Shown here: piece by piece, positions 26,532 through 33,171 of the stretch
Layout: every line of letters starts with the position of its first letter
Position numbering within the stretch: position 1 is the first letter of the stretch
Source: Glaciecola sp047637355
GTDB taxonomy: Bacteria > Pseudomonadota > Gammaproteobacteria > Enterobacterales > Alteromonadaceae
Assembly: GCA_047637355.1 (NCBI GenBank)
Contig: JBLIKA010000001.1
Location: 59,716-123,715 of the forward strand
Length of the DNA stretch: 64,000 nt
Reading direction: 5' to 3'
The notes under the pieces: generated by a model
What the model was told of the DNA's origin: nothing
Database searches by the model: none
The model's input: the letters and a program-made list of their open reading frames with translations, nothing else
Translations under genes and position numbers: made by a program

Positions 26532-27116
26532 ATGTTTAGCAGTAGAAAAAGCGCTACGATATTAATTATTTTTGTTGCGTTTATGCAGACAGGGTGTGCA
26601 CTAGTAACGGTTGGCACTGTAGGTGCTGCTGCAACCGCATCAGCAACAGACAGACGCACGGTTGGTACACAAATAGACGACAAAACCACGCAAAGCAGAG
26701 TCAGAAGTGCAATAAATGATATTCCATTAATCAAAGACGATGCGGCAGTGACCGTTGATGTTTACAATGGTCAAGTTCTTTTGACCGGTCAAGCGCCGAC
26801 GCAAAGAATGATTATTGAGGTGGAAAAGGCAGCGACTGCTGTTCAGAACGTGATGAAAGTACACAACCAAGTCAGACTTGGAAGCCCTATTCCTGCGACT
26901 TCAACAATGAATGATGTGTGGCTGGCGTCAAAAATTAAAACCATAATGCTTGGCAATGAACAAATCCCACTATTTAAGCTAGTTCTTGTGGTTGAAGATA
27001 GTGAAGTATTTATTATGGGTTTGCTTAGGAAGGAAGAGGCTGCAGCAGCAGTTGATGCAGCTCGAAATGTCGACGGCGTTTCCAAGGTAATAAGAGTAAT
27101 GGAACTCATTCCTTAA
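26532..27116 (+). CDS. dolP: BON-domain outer-membrane lipoprotein DolP (YraP)
   Basis: This lipoprotein of 194 residues helps keep outer-membrane integrity and supports the BAM complex in E. coli. The lipobox MQTGC places the acyl cysteine at residue 22. Two BON domains follow: TQSRVRSAINDIPLIKDDAAVTVDVYNGQVLLTG and VWLASKIKTIML...VFIMGLLRKEEAAAAVDAAR, the second ending GVSKVIRVMELI. It is 12 bp after diaA and the last gene of the lpoA cluster. It converges with sspB. Confidence 0.94.
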   Translation: MFSSRKSATILIIFVAFMQTGCALVTVGTVGAAATASATDRRTVGTQIDDKTTQSRVRSAINDIPLIKDDAAVTVDVYNGQVLLTGQAPTQRMIIEVEKAATAVQNVMKVHNQVRLGSPIPATSTMNDVWLASKIKTIMLGNEQIPLFKLVLVVEDSEVFIMGLLRKEEAAAAVDAARNVDGVSKVIRVMELIP

Positions 27117-27195
27117 TCGGTATTATTTGATAGGTATCATTTATTAGAGAAGCGTGTGATTTGACATGCAGTCTAAATATGTTGTTTATCAAAGG

Positions 27196-27741
27196 TTATT
27201 TAATGACTTTTAAGCTAGGTGGTTTAGATTTTCCATTACTGGCTTTAGACGATTTTTCAGTACTACTCATTTTACTTTCCGGGGTTAACGTTAACTTGCT
27301 TGTCTCTGGCTGTTTTGCAGAGCTCTTTTCAGTCGATTTAACACTTTCAAGTTTCTTAACAGGGTCTATAGAAGGCGCGCTCGATGACTCCAGCGTGCTT
27401 TTTTCATATTCAGTTATATCTTCTGGTGTATGGGTAAATACAGTCCCAGCACCATTCTCGCGAGCATATATGGCACTAACCGCAATACTCGGAACAAATA
27501 CTTGCATAGGCTGACCAGAAAATCGAGCTTGAAACGCAACTCCCTCCAGTCCTACATTCAAATTTACGCAAGCGCTCGGTGATATATTCAGAACGATTTG
27601 GCCATCTTTCACAAACTGCCTAGGTACTTCTACACCAGGTAAATCAGCGTCGACCACAATGTAAGGCGTCAAACCGTTATCAATGATCCAGTCGCTAAAA
27701 GCGCGAAGCAAATACGGTTGGTTGCTGGTCATGTTGTCCAT
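27196..27741 (-). CDS. sspB: ClpXP protease specificity-enhancing factor SspB
   Basis: This adaptor delivers ssrA-tagged proteins and some others to ClpXP. The folded N-terminal part (about residues 5-110) is clear: PYLLRAFSDWIIDNGLTPYIVV, GQIVLNISPSACVNL, VPSIAVSAIYARENGAGTVF. A long disordered, charged Ser/Lys linker follows, and the last residues PSLKVIK form the ClpX-binding XB tail (LRVVK in E. coli). ATG 27741 has GAGAG 6 nt upstream, while the longest frame begins at a TTG at 27753. It lies downstream of sspA with a hairpin between them. Confidence 0.95.
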   Translation of the reverse strand: MDNMTSNQPYLLRAFSDWIIDNGLTPYIVVDADLPGVEVPRQFVKDGQIVLNISPSACVNLNVGLEGVAFQARFSGQPMQVFVPSIAVSAIYARENGAGTVFTHTPEDITEYEKSTLESSSAPSIDPVKKLESVKSTEKSSAKQPETSKLTLTPESKMSSTEKSSKASNGKSKPPSLKVIK

Positions 27742-27790
27742 TAGTGCTCTCAAGTTATTGTCAAACGAAAAGGATGTACAAAGGATGGTT

Positions 27791-27822
27791 TAAATACGAC
27801 CCAGTAAGATAGGTCGTATTTA
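27791..27822 (-). other. Perfect 11-bp hairpin between sspA and sspB
   Basis: TAAATACGACC (27791-27801) pairs with GGTCGTATTTA (27812-27822) around a 10-nt loop. On the minus strand it follows the sspA stop by 9 bp and precedes the sspB start by 50 bp. No long T-run follows, so a full terminator is doubtful; partial attenuation or mRNA processing would set the SspA:SspB ratio. Confidence 0.5.
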
Positions 27823-27831
27823 ATAACTTAC

Positions 27832-28464
27832 TTATAAAGGATTATGAATTTCACGTTCTTGGTCAGTCAAAGATGCTTTAAAAGAACCACGCTCAAATAT
27901 ACGATTCATATAGGCAACAACGTCTTTACTGCCGGCGCCACTTAGCGTGATATTCAATGCTGGTAAACGCCATAAAAGAGGCGCTAGATAGCAGTCAACC
28001 AAGCTAAATTCATCACTCATAAAATAAGCTTTTTCTGCAAAAATTGGACCTAAAGCTAGCAACGATTCGCGCAACTCTGTGCGTGCTTCATCGGCACCTG
28101 GCTCATTGCGGAAAATCTTAGCTGCTAGCGCATACCAATCATGCTCAATACGATGCATCATCAAACGGCTTTCACCACGCGACACCGGGTAGACAGGCAT
28201 TAATGGTGGATGTGGGAAGCGCTCGTCCAAATACTCCATGATAATATGAGATTTATACAGCACTAACTCTCTATCAACTAACGTTGGAACCGTTCCGTAT
28301 GGGTTCAACTCCAATAAATCTTCACTGAGTTGAGTCGGATCAAGATAGCTAATTTCTACGCCTACACCTTTTTCCGCCAATACTATGCGTACTTGGTGAC
28401 TATAAATATCAATATTGTCAGAAAACAACGTCATTATTGAACGTTTGTTTGCGGCTACAGCCAT
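27832..28464 (-). CDS. sspA: Stringent starvation protein A
   Basis: This RNA-polymerase-associated protein has a glutathione-S-transferase fold but no GST activity, and regulates stationary-phase and acid-stress genes in E. coli. At 210 residues it is nearly colinear with E. coli SspA: MAVAANKRSIMTLFS, DIYSHQVRIVLAEKGV, the invariant EYLDERFPHPPLMPVYP, and DEFSLVDCYLAPLLWRLPAL. GGAGG precedes the ATG at good spacing. It follows the cytochrome bc1 operon and the rpsI/rplM genes, the same linkage as in many gammaproteobacteria. Confidence 0.98.
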   Translation of the reverse strand: MAVAANKRSIMTLFSDNIDIYSHQVRIVLAEKGVGVEISYLDPTQLSEDLLELNPYGTVPTLVDRELVLYKSHIIMEYLDERFPHPPLMPVYPVSRGESRLMMHRIEHDWYALAAKIFRNEPGADEARTELRESLLALGPIFAEKAYFMSDEFSLVDCYLAPLLWRLPALNITLSGAGSKDVVAYMNRIFERGSFKASLTDQEREIHNPL

Positions 28465-28525
28465 TAAAACCTCCGAATTATCTCTCTAAGAGAGAATTGC
28501 AAAAAAATAAACAGTTAAAAAACCT

Positions 28526-28548
28526 AAAAGGGGCACACTGCCCCTTTT
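28526..28548 (-). terminator. Terminator after petC
   Basis: AAAAGGGGCA (28526-28535) and TGCCCCTTTT (28539-28548) form a 10-bp perfect stem with a 3-nt loop, 24 bp beyond the petC stop and before sspA. The T-run on the minus strand is short (TTTT, then a second TTTTTT after AGG), so read-through into sspA is possible. Confidence 0.75.
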
Positions 28549-28571
28549 ATTTTATCACTAGAGGTAAGTCG

Positions 28572-29306
28572 TTATTTTTTAACGTCTTTCCAATAATCTT
28601 TCTTAAGCAAGTATGCAAAAACAAAGAAGATAAGGATGAAAATCAACACACCTTTACCAATGTTTTCTGATTGCAATCTTGATGGCTCGCCAGTGTACGC
28701 TAGGAAGTTAACCAAATCTAAAATAGTTTGGTCATATTCCTCAGTTGTGAGTTTACCATCACCATCGGTGCGCAAACCCACATTCAATTCCTTCATTTCA
28801 CCGTCGACCATCTTCATTTCAGTTGCTAATCTTGGTGTACCTTGCAAACCTTGCAAAACGTGCGGCATACCCGCGTTAGGGAACGCGAGGTTATTAACAC
28901 CAAATGTTTTACTCTCATCTACATAAAATGTGCGAAGATAAGTGTATATCCAATCGACTCCGCGTGAACGAGCCACTAAAGTTAGGTCCGGTGGCGGTGC
29001 TCCAAACCATTTTGCTGATGCTTCTGCTGGCATGGTAGATGTTATATAGTCGCTTACCTTCTCTCCGGTAAAACGCAAATATTTATCACCTAATTCATCT
29101 GGCACTCCAATATCTTGGAAAGTGCGCTGGTAACGTTGGTACTGCATTTGGTGACAACCTAAACAATAATTCATAAAGGTTTGCGCACCACGCTGCAAAG
29201 ACGACTTATCTGTCAAATCTATATCAGCATGATCATTAGGATACTCAGTTCCGGCTGCGAATGCGAAACTAGGCACTAACAATAAAATCGCTAACCATTT
29301 TTTCAT
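28572..29306 (-). CDS. petC: Cytochrome c1 of the bc1 complex
   Basis: This haem-containing subunit of ubiquinol:cytochrome c oxidoreductase has 244 residues. A cleavable signal peptide (residues about 1-17, SFAFA) is followed by the haem c motif CLGCH near residue 49. Conserved PPDLTLVARSRG, PNAGMPHVLQGLQG and the methionine-ligand region follow, with a C-terminal membrane anchor (GVLIFILIFFVFAYLL) and a basic tail. It overlaps petB by 4 nt (ATGA) and is the last gene of petABC. Confidence 0.96.
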   Translation of the reverse strand: MKKWLAILLLVPSFAFAAGTEYPNDHADIDLTDKSSLQRGAQTFMNYCLGCHQMQYQRYQRTFQDIGVPDELGDKYLRFTGEKVSDYITSTMPAEASAKWFGAPPPDLTLVARSRGVDWIYTYLRTFYVDESKTFGVNNLAFPNAGMPHVLQGLQGTPRLATEMKMVDGEMKELNVGLRTDGDGKLTTEEYDQTILDLVNFLAYTGEPSRLQSENIGKGVLIFILIFFVFAYLLKKDYWKDVKK

Positions 29307-30568
29307 AGTGTGATCCTCGCAGGTACTGGCTTGGTTTTCTCTTTACCCGAGTAAATCCAGAGTAAAACAAAGAAACCAAAATACATAATAGTTGCTATTT
29401 GAGAAGCGATAATTTTCCAATTTTCTTGTGGCGTTCCACCAAGGTAACCCAAGAAGATGAAAACAGCAGCAAATACCAAAAGATTAACTTTATGCAAACC
29501 ACATCTATAGCGCCAGGATCTTACTTTACCGCGGTCAACCCAAGGCATTGCGAAAAGAACAGCTATCGCCCCAAACATCGTTAATACGCCAAACAATTTA
29601 TCTGGAACTGCCTTCAAAATTGCATAAAACGGAGTGAAATACCATACTGGGAATATGTGTGCAGGCGTTTTATATGGGTTTGCAATTTCAAAATTCGGGT
29701 GCTCTAAGAAGTAGCCGCCCATCTCAGGCATAAAGAACATGATATAACAGAAGCCGAATAAGAATACGCTAAACGCCACTAAGTCTTTCAGCACGATGTG
29801 CGGAAAGAAGGGCACAACGTCGTCAATTATGTCGTACTTATCTGTGTAATATTCATGGATTTTATAGACTGTTTTATCTTCCTCAGCCAACGACCCTTTC
29901 TTATGTTTGATGTTTGTGCCATCTGGGTTATTCGAACCTACTTCATGCAATGCAATGATGTGTAAGAATACTAAGATAACGATAACCAACGGCAATGCAA
30001 TTACATGCAATGCAAAGAATCTATTGAGCGTAGCACCAGAGATAACGTAGTCTCCTTGGATCCATTCAACTAAATCAGGTCCAATGACGGGTATCGCGCT
30101 GAATAGCGATACAATAACCTGTGCACCCCAATATGACATTTGCCCCCAAGGTAATACATAGCCCATAAAAGCTTCAGCCATAAGGGCTAAATAAATCAGC
30201 ATACCAAACACCCACAATAACTCGCGAGGTTTCTGGTAAGAGCCGTACATCATTCCTCTAAACATGTGCATATATACGACGATAAAGAATGCTGAGGCAC
30301 CTGTACTGTGCATATAGCGAATCAACCAACCGTAGTTGACTTCACGCATAATGTATTCGACGGACGCGAAAGCGCGCTCTGATGATGGTTCGTAACTCAT
30401 CGTTAACCAAATACCGGTTAAGATTTGATTTACCAGTACAATAGTCGCCAAGAAGCCGAATATGTACCAAAAGTTCATATTTTTTGGTGCTGGATATTGA
30501 ATTGCGTGCATATTTGCTACGCGCATCACTGGAATACGTTGCTCAATCCAGCTCATAAATGCATTCAT
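29303..30568 (-). CDS. petB: Cytochrome b of the bc1 complex
   Basis: This membrane subunit carries the two b haems and the quinol sites; 421 residues, eight expected membrane helices. Conserved features are WYIFGFLATIVL, GWLIRYMHSTGASAFFIVVYMHMFRG, GYVLPWGQMSYWGAQVI, FALHVIALPLVIVILVFLHI with its histidine ligands, and FFPHIVLKD. The Qo-site motif reads PVWY rather than the mitochondrial PEWY. It starts inside the petA stop (TAATG, 1-nt overlap), so the operon is tightly coupled. It makes proton motive force together with PetA and PetC. Confidence 0.97.
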   Translation of the reverse strand: MNAFMSWIEQRIPVMRVANMHAIQYPAPKNMNFWYIFGFLATIVLVNQILTGIWLTMSYEPSSERAFASVEYIMREVNYGWLIRYMHSTGASAFFIVVYMHMFRGMMYGSYQKPRELLWVFGMLIYLALMAEAFMGYVLPWGQMSYWGAQVIVSLFSAIPVIGPDLVEWIQGDYVISGATLNRFFALHVIALPLVIVILVFLHIIALHEVGSNNPDGTNIKHKKGSLAEEDKTVYKIHEYYTDKYDIIDDVVPFFPHIVLKDLVAFSVFLFGFCYIMFFMPEMGGYFLEHPNFEIANPYKTPAHIFPVWYFTPFYAILKAVPDKLFGVLTMFGAIAVLFAMPWVDRGKVRSWRYRCGLHKVNLLVFAAVFIFLGYLGGTPQENWKIIASQIATIMYFGFFVLLWIYSGKEKTKPVPARITL

Positions 30569-31200
30569 TACACAATCTCCGCTTCTGAGCCGATAATAAT
30601 AGTATTATCATCAACATACTGATATGGCGGCACAACTAAATTTAGTGGTGCGGGAACGCCTTGAAAAACACGGCCAGCCATATCAAATTTAGAACCATGG
30701 CAAGGGCAGAAGAAACCTTCTGCAACGCCTTCAGCATATTCTTCAAACGTACCATCAGCTAAATGCTGTGGTGAACAGCCTAAGTGAGTACAAATGCCTA
30801 CTAATATTAAATATTCAGCTTTTAATGAACGGTATTCATTTTTAGCAAAGGCAGGTTGTTGTTCCTGTTCTGAGTTCGGATCTCTAAGTTGATCATCAAT
30901 AGCGCTCAAACTTTTCAATAACTCTGGCGTTCTGCGCACTATCCATACTGGCTTGCTTCGCCATTTAACGCGAATCATTTGGCCTGGTTGAATAGCACTA
31001 ATATCTACTTGTACATCAGCACCGGCCGCCTTGGCTCTTGCGCTTGGCTGCCAAGAGGCAACAAAAGGGACTGCAGCACCTACAGCACCAATCGCACCAA
31101 CAACACATGTACCAACAGTTAAAAACTTGCGACGATTGCTACTTTTAGGCTGTTCGTTATTTGTTGCTGATTCATTGGTATCCACTGATACATCGCTCAT
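30568..31200 (-). CDS. petA: Rieske iron-sulfur subunit of the bc1 complex
   Basis: This subunit carries the [2Fe-2S] cluster that accepts electrons from quinol. Residues NRRKFLTVG form a twin-arginine signal that also serves as membrane anchor. Cluster ligands are in the two boxes CTHLGC and CPCHGS near the C-terminal third. ATG 31200 (211 residues) is preferred over the longer frame to 31248 because GGAG lies 9 nt upstream and the N-terminus MSDVSVDTN fits gammaproteobacterial PetA. It is the first gene of petABC. Confidence 0.96.
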   Translation of the reverse strand: MSDVSVDTNESATNNEQPKSSNRRKFLTVGTCVVGAIGAVGAAVPFVASWQPSARAKAAGADVQVDISAIQPGQMIRVKWRSKPVWIVRRTPELLKSLSAIDDQLRDPNSEQEQQPAFAKNEYRSLKAEYLILVGICTHLGCSPQHLADGTFEEYAEGVAEGFFCPCHGSKFDMAGRVFQGVPAPLNLVVPPYQYVDDNTIIIGSEAEIV

Positions 31201-31478
31201 CAACTTTTCTCCGGGGTTGGAAAGACGGGTTTCAAATAATAGCTTCACGTTTAATAATGGTTTACTCGCGACCTAGATCAAACTGATATTTATAATCTTA
31301 AACAGACGATTATACTTAGCCGTGTATTTTAAAAGAAAACCCTTAGTAAACACAAGGATTTAGTCATACTTTTTGATTGTTTTTGATGTCATAAGCCAAG
31401 TTTTGTCTACAACAGCTGTATTTGTATACATGTGGACTAAAATTCTTAGTATGATATTAATTTTTCGCTACAAATAAA
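31201..31478. other. Promoter-containing gap upstream of petA
   Basis: About 280 bp of AT-rich sequence separates petA from the rpsI terminator. It must hold the petABC promoter. I see no convincing gene or RNA here, and no operator good enough to name (an FNR/ArcA-type site was looked for without a clear hit). Confidence 0.4.
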
Positions 31479-31503
31479 AAACCCAGCCAAAGCTGGGTTT
31501 TTG
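31475..31503 (-). terminator. Terminator of rplM-rpsI
   Basis: AAACCCAGC (31479-31487) and GCTGGGTTT (31492-31500) form a 9-bp perfect stem with loop CAAA. An A-run to the left gives the T-run after the stem on the minus strand; T residues on the right make it usable in both directions. Confidence 0.9.
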
Positions 31504-31522
31504 AACAACATATCGAAAAAGA

Positions 31523-31915
31523 TTAACGTTTCGAGAATTGTGGACGCTTACGCGCTTTGTGTAGACCCACTTTCTTACGTTCAACTTTACGAGCATCACG
31601 TGTTACGAATCCAGCTTTACGTAGCGCAGGACGCAACGTTTCATCGAACTCCATAAGAGCACGAGTAATACCGTGACGTATTGCACCAGCTTGTCCGCTG
31701 ATACCACCGCCGGAGACGGTAACGTAAAGATCGAATTTTTCAGTCATTTCAACAAGTTCTAGTGGTTGCTTAACTATCATAACTGCAGTTTCGCGACCAA
31801 AGAAAACATCAACTGGCTTCTGGTTTACAATAATGTTACCAGTGCCCGGACGAAGAAAAACGCGAGCTGTTGAGCTTTTGCGACGGCCAGTGCCGTAATA
31901 TTGAGTATCTGCCAT
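31523..31915 (-). CDS. rpsI: Ribosomal protein S9
   Basis: This small-subunit ribosomal protein has 130 residues. Family hallmarks are YYGTGRRKSSTARVFLRPG, VSGGGISGQAGAIRHGITRAL, FVTRDARKVERKK and the C-terminal KRPQFSKR that reaches the P-site tRNA. AAGGAGCGAGC precedes the ATG. It is 12 bp downstream of rplM in the conserved two-gene operon. Confidence 0.99.
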   Translation of the reverse strand: MADTQYYGTGRRKSSTARVFLRPGTGNIIVNQKPVDVFFGRETAVMIVKQPLELVEMTEKFDLYVTVSGGGISGQAGAIRHGITRALMEFDETLRPALRKAGFVTRDARKVERKKVGLHKARKRPQFSKR

Positions 31916-31927
31916 TTTGCTCGCTCC

Positions 31928-32356
31928 TTAAATGTCCAGTGATTGTGGCTGTTGTGCAGCATGCGTATGCTCTGGACCAGCAAAAACTTTCATTTTGCGG
32001 AACATAGCACGACCTAGTGGACCTTTTGGAAGCATACCTTTAACCGCTTTCTCAATGACCATTTCTGGTCTTTTTTGAATTAGCTGTTCAAAAGTTGCTT
32101 CTTTTAAGCCACCTGGATAACCGGAGTGAGAGTAATAAATTTTACCCTTCGCTTTATTTCCTGTTACCGTAATTTTTTCTGCATTAATTACAACAATGTA
32201 ATCACCAGTATCCACGTGAGGGGTATACTCTGGCTTATGCTTACCGCGCAGTCTCAGCGCTATCTCAGCCGCAAAACGGCCTAAAGTTTTGTCTGCGGCG
32301 TCAACCACATACCAGTCGCGTTCTACGCTTTCTGGCTTTGCAACAAAAGTTTTCAT
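31928..32356 (-). CDS. rplM: Ribosomal protein L13
   Basis: This large-subunit protein has 142 residues, the normal length. Motifs: WYVVDAADKTLGRFAAEIALRL, GKHKPEYTPHVDTGDYIVVINA, YSHSGYPGGLKE, and GMLPKGPLGRAMFRKMKVF near the C-terminus. It is first in the rplM-rpsI operon and is preceded by a structured leader and a strong -10 element described separately. In E. coli L13 represses its own operon through the leader, so the same is likely here. Confidence 0.99.
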   Translation of the reverse strand: MKTFVAKPESVERDWYVVDAADKTLGRFAAEIALRLRGKHKPEYTPHVDTGDYIVVINAEKITVTGNKAKGKIYYSHSGYPGGLKEATFEQLIQKRPEMVIEKAVKGMLPKGPLGRAMFRKMKVFAGPEHTHAAQQPQSLDI

Positions 32357-32508
32357 TTATTCGTCACCCAAAATTATCAGTTAAGTTCACTATTAAGCAG
32401 TGTAATTACCGCCTAAAGTGCATTTATATCAACCTGTTAGCCCCTTCGAGCTGGTTAATCTACCACCTTCCCAAAGGTGGGTGCAACTGGGCAGGCCGCG
32501 AATTATAC
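32357..32508 (-). promoter_or_regulatory. Promoter and structured leader of rplM
   Basis: On the minus strand a perfect TATAAT lies at 32507-32502, followed by the GC-rich discriminator TCGCGGCC that is usual in stringently controlled ribosomal promoters. No good -35 box is seen. The predicted leader then forms a 7-bp GC-rich stem (32463-32469/32474-32480, loop CCCA) and a second hairpin (AACC 32431-32434 / GGTT 32453-32456 with an inner AGC/GCT pairing). About 75 nt of unstructured RNA remain before the start codon. The position and shape suit L13 autoregulation. Confidence 0.6.
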
Positions 32509-32712
32509 AGACTTTGAGGGAAAAGCGAAGTGTTTTTGTGGATTATCTATATAGGGACGTAGCTACGGGTAGTATCTGTCGCTTTATTCTGAGACTCACC
32601 AGCGTCCAGGACAACCTCATCCACTTAGTTAATGCGATTGTTTCGCTTAATTTAATTATAAAGTCTATACCGACAATAGACATTTTATCAAACAGCAGGC
32701 GCATAATTGGGT

Positions 32713-33126
32713 TTACTCCTGCGCCTTACTCAATATTTCCTTCGCTTTTTGCCAAAGTAGCTCTAATGCATCTAAGTTCAAACTGGTTAACTCGACATCC
32801 TGCGTGGCGGCAAATTGCTCTACTAACATAAAACGCTTTGTAAATTTTTCACTCGCTTTTTCTAATGCAATTTCAGGATTAACATCTAAATGACGAGATA
32901 AATTAACAACAGCGAACAACAAATCACCTATTTCGTCTTCTATTTTCTGCTGCTGTTGCTTATCCGCATATACCTCTGTTTTAACCTCTTCAATTTCTTC
33001 CAGCACTTTGTCGAATACAGGAGCAACTTCTGGCCAATCGAAGCCAAGCTTGGCGCATTCTAATTGAATATTCAACGCTTTGTGCAAGACGCTATCCGGG
33101 TTAAGAGATATGCGATCTTTTATCAT
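32713..33126 (-). CDS. mazG: Single-domain MazG nucleotide pyrophosphohydrolase
   Basis: This nucleoside triphosphate pyrophosphohydrolase has only 137 residues. It aligns with the C-terminal half of E. coli MazG (263 residues): ALNIQLECAKLGFDWPEVAPVFDKV, then the metal-binding E-E-x2-E region LEEIEEVKTEV and EDEIGDLLFAVVNLSRHL, then KFTKRFMLVE. The N-terminal MazG domain is missing; only 45 bp separate it from relA, with no remnant that I can read. No Shine-Dalgarno sequence precedes the ATG. Its partner relA makes (p)ppGpp, and in E. coli MazG lowers (p)ppGpp during starvation. Known enzymes use the C-terminal domain for catalysis, so it may be active. Confidence 0.9.
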   Translation of the reverse strand: MIKDRISLNPDSVLHKALNIQLECAKLGFDWPEVAPVFDKVLEEIEEVKTEVYADKQQQQKIEDEIGDLLFAVVNLSRHLDVNPEIALEKASEKFTKRFMLVEQFAATQDVELTSLNLDALELLWQKAKEILSKAQE

Positions 33127-33171
33127 TGTGAAAAAAATAATTTTTGTGGGACATTGGTTAATCGCATCAGC

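Noticed and set aside
32418..32831. Plus-strand open frame of 137 codons
   Set aside because: It overlaps the rplM leader and promoter and the 3' end of mazG on the other strand, resembles nothing, and has no ribosome binding site; it is an antisense shadow.
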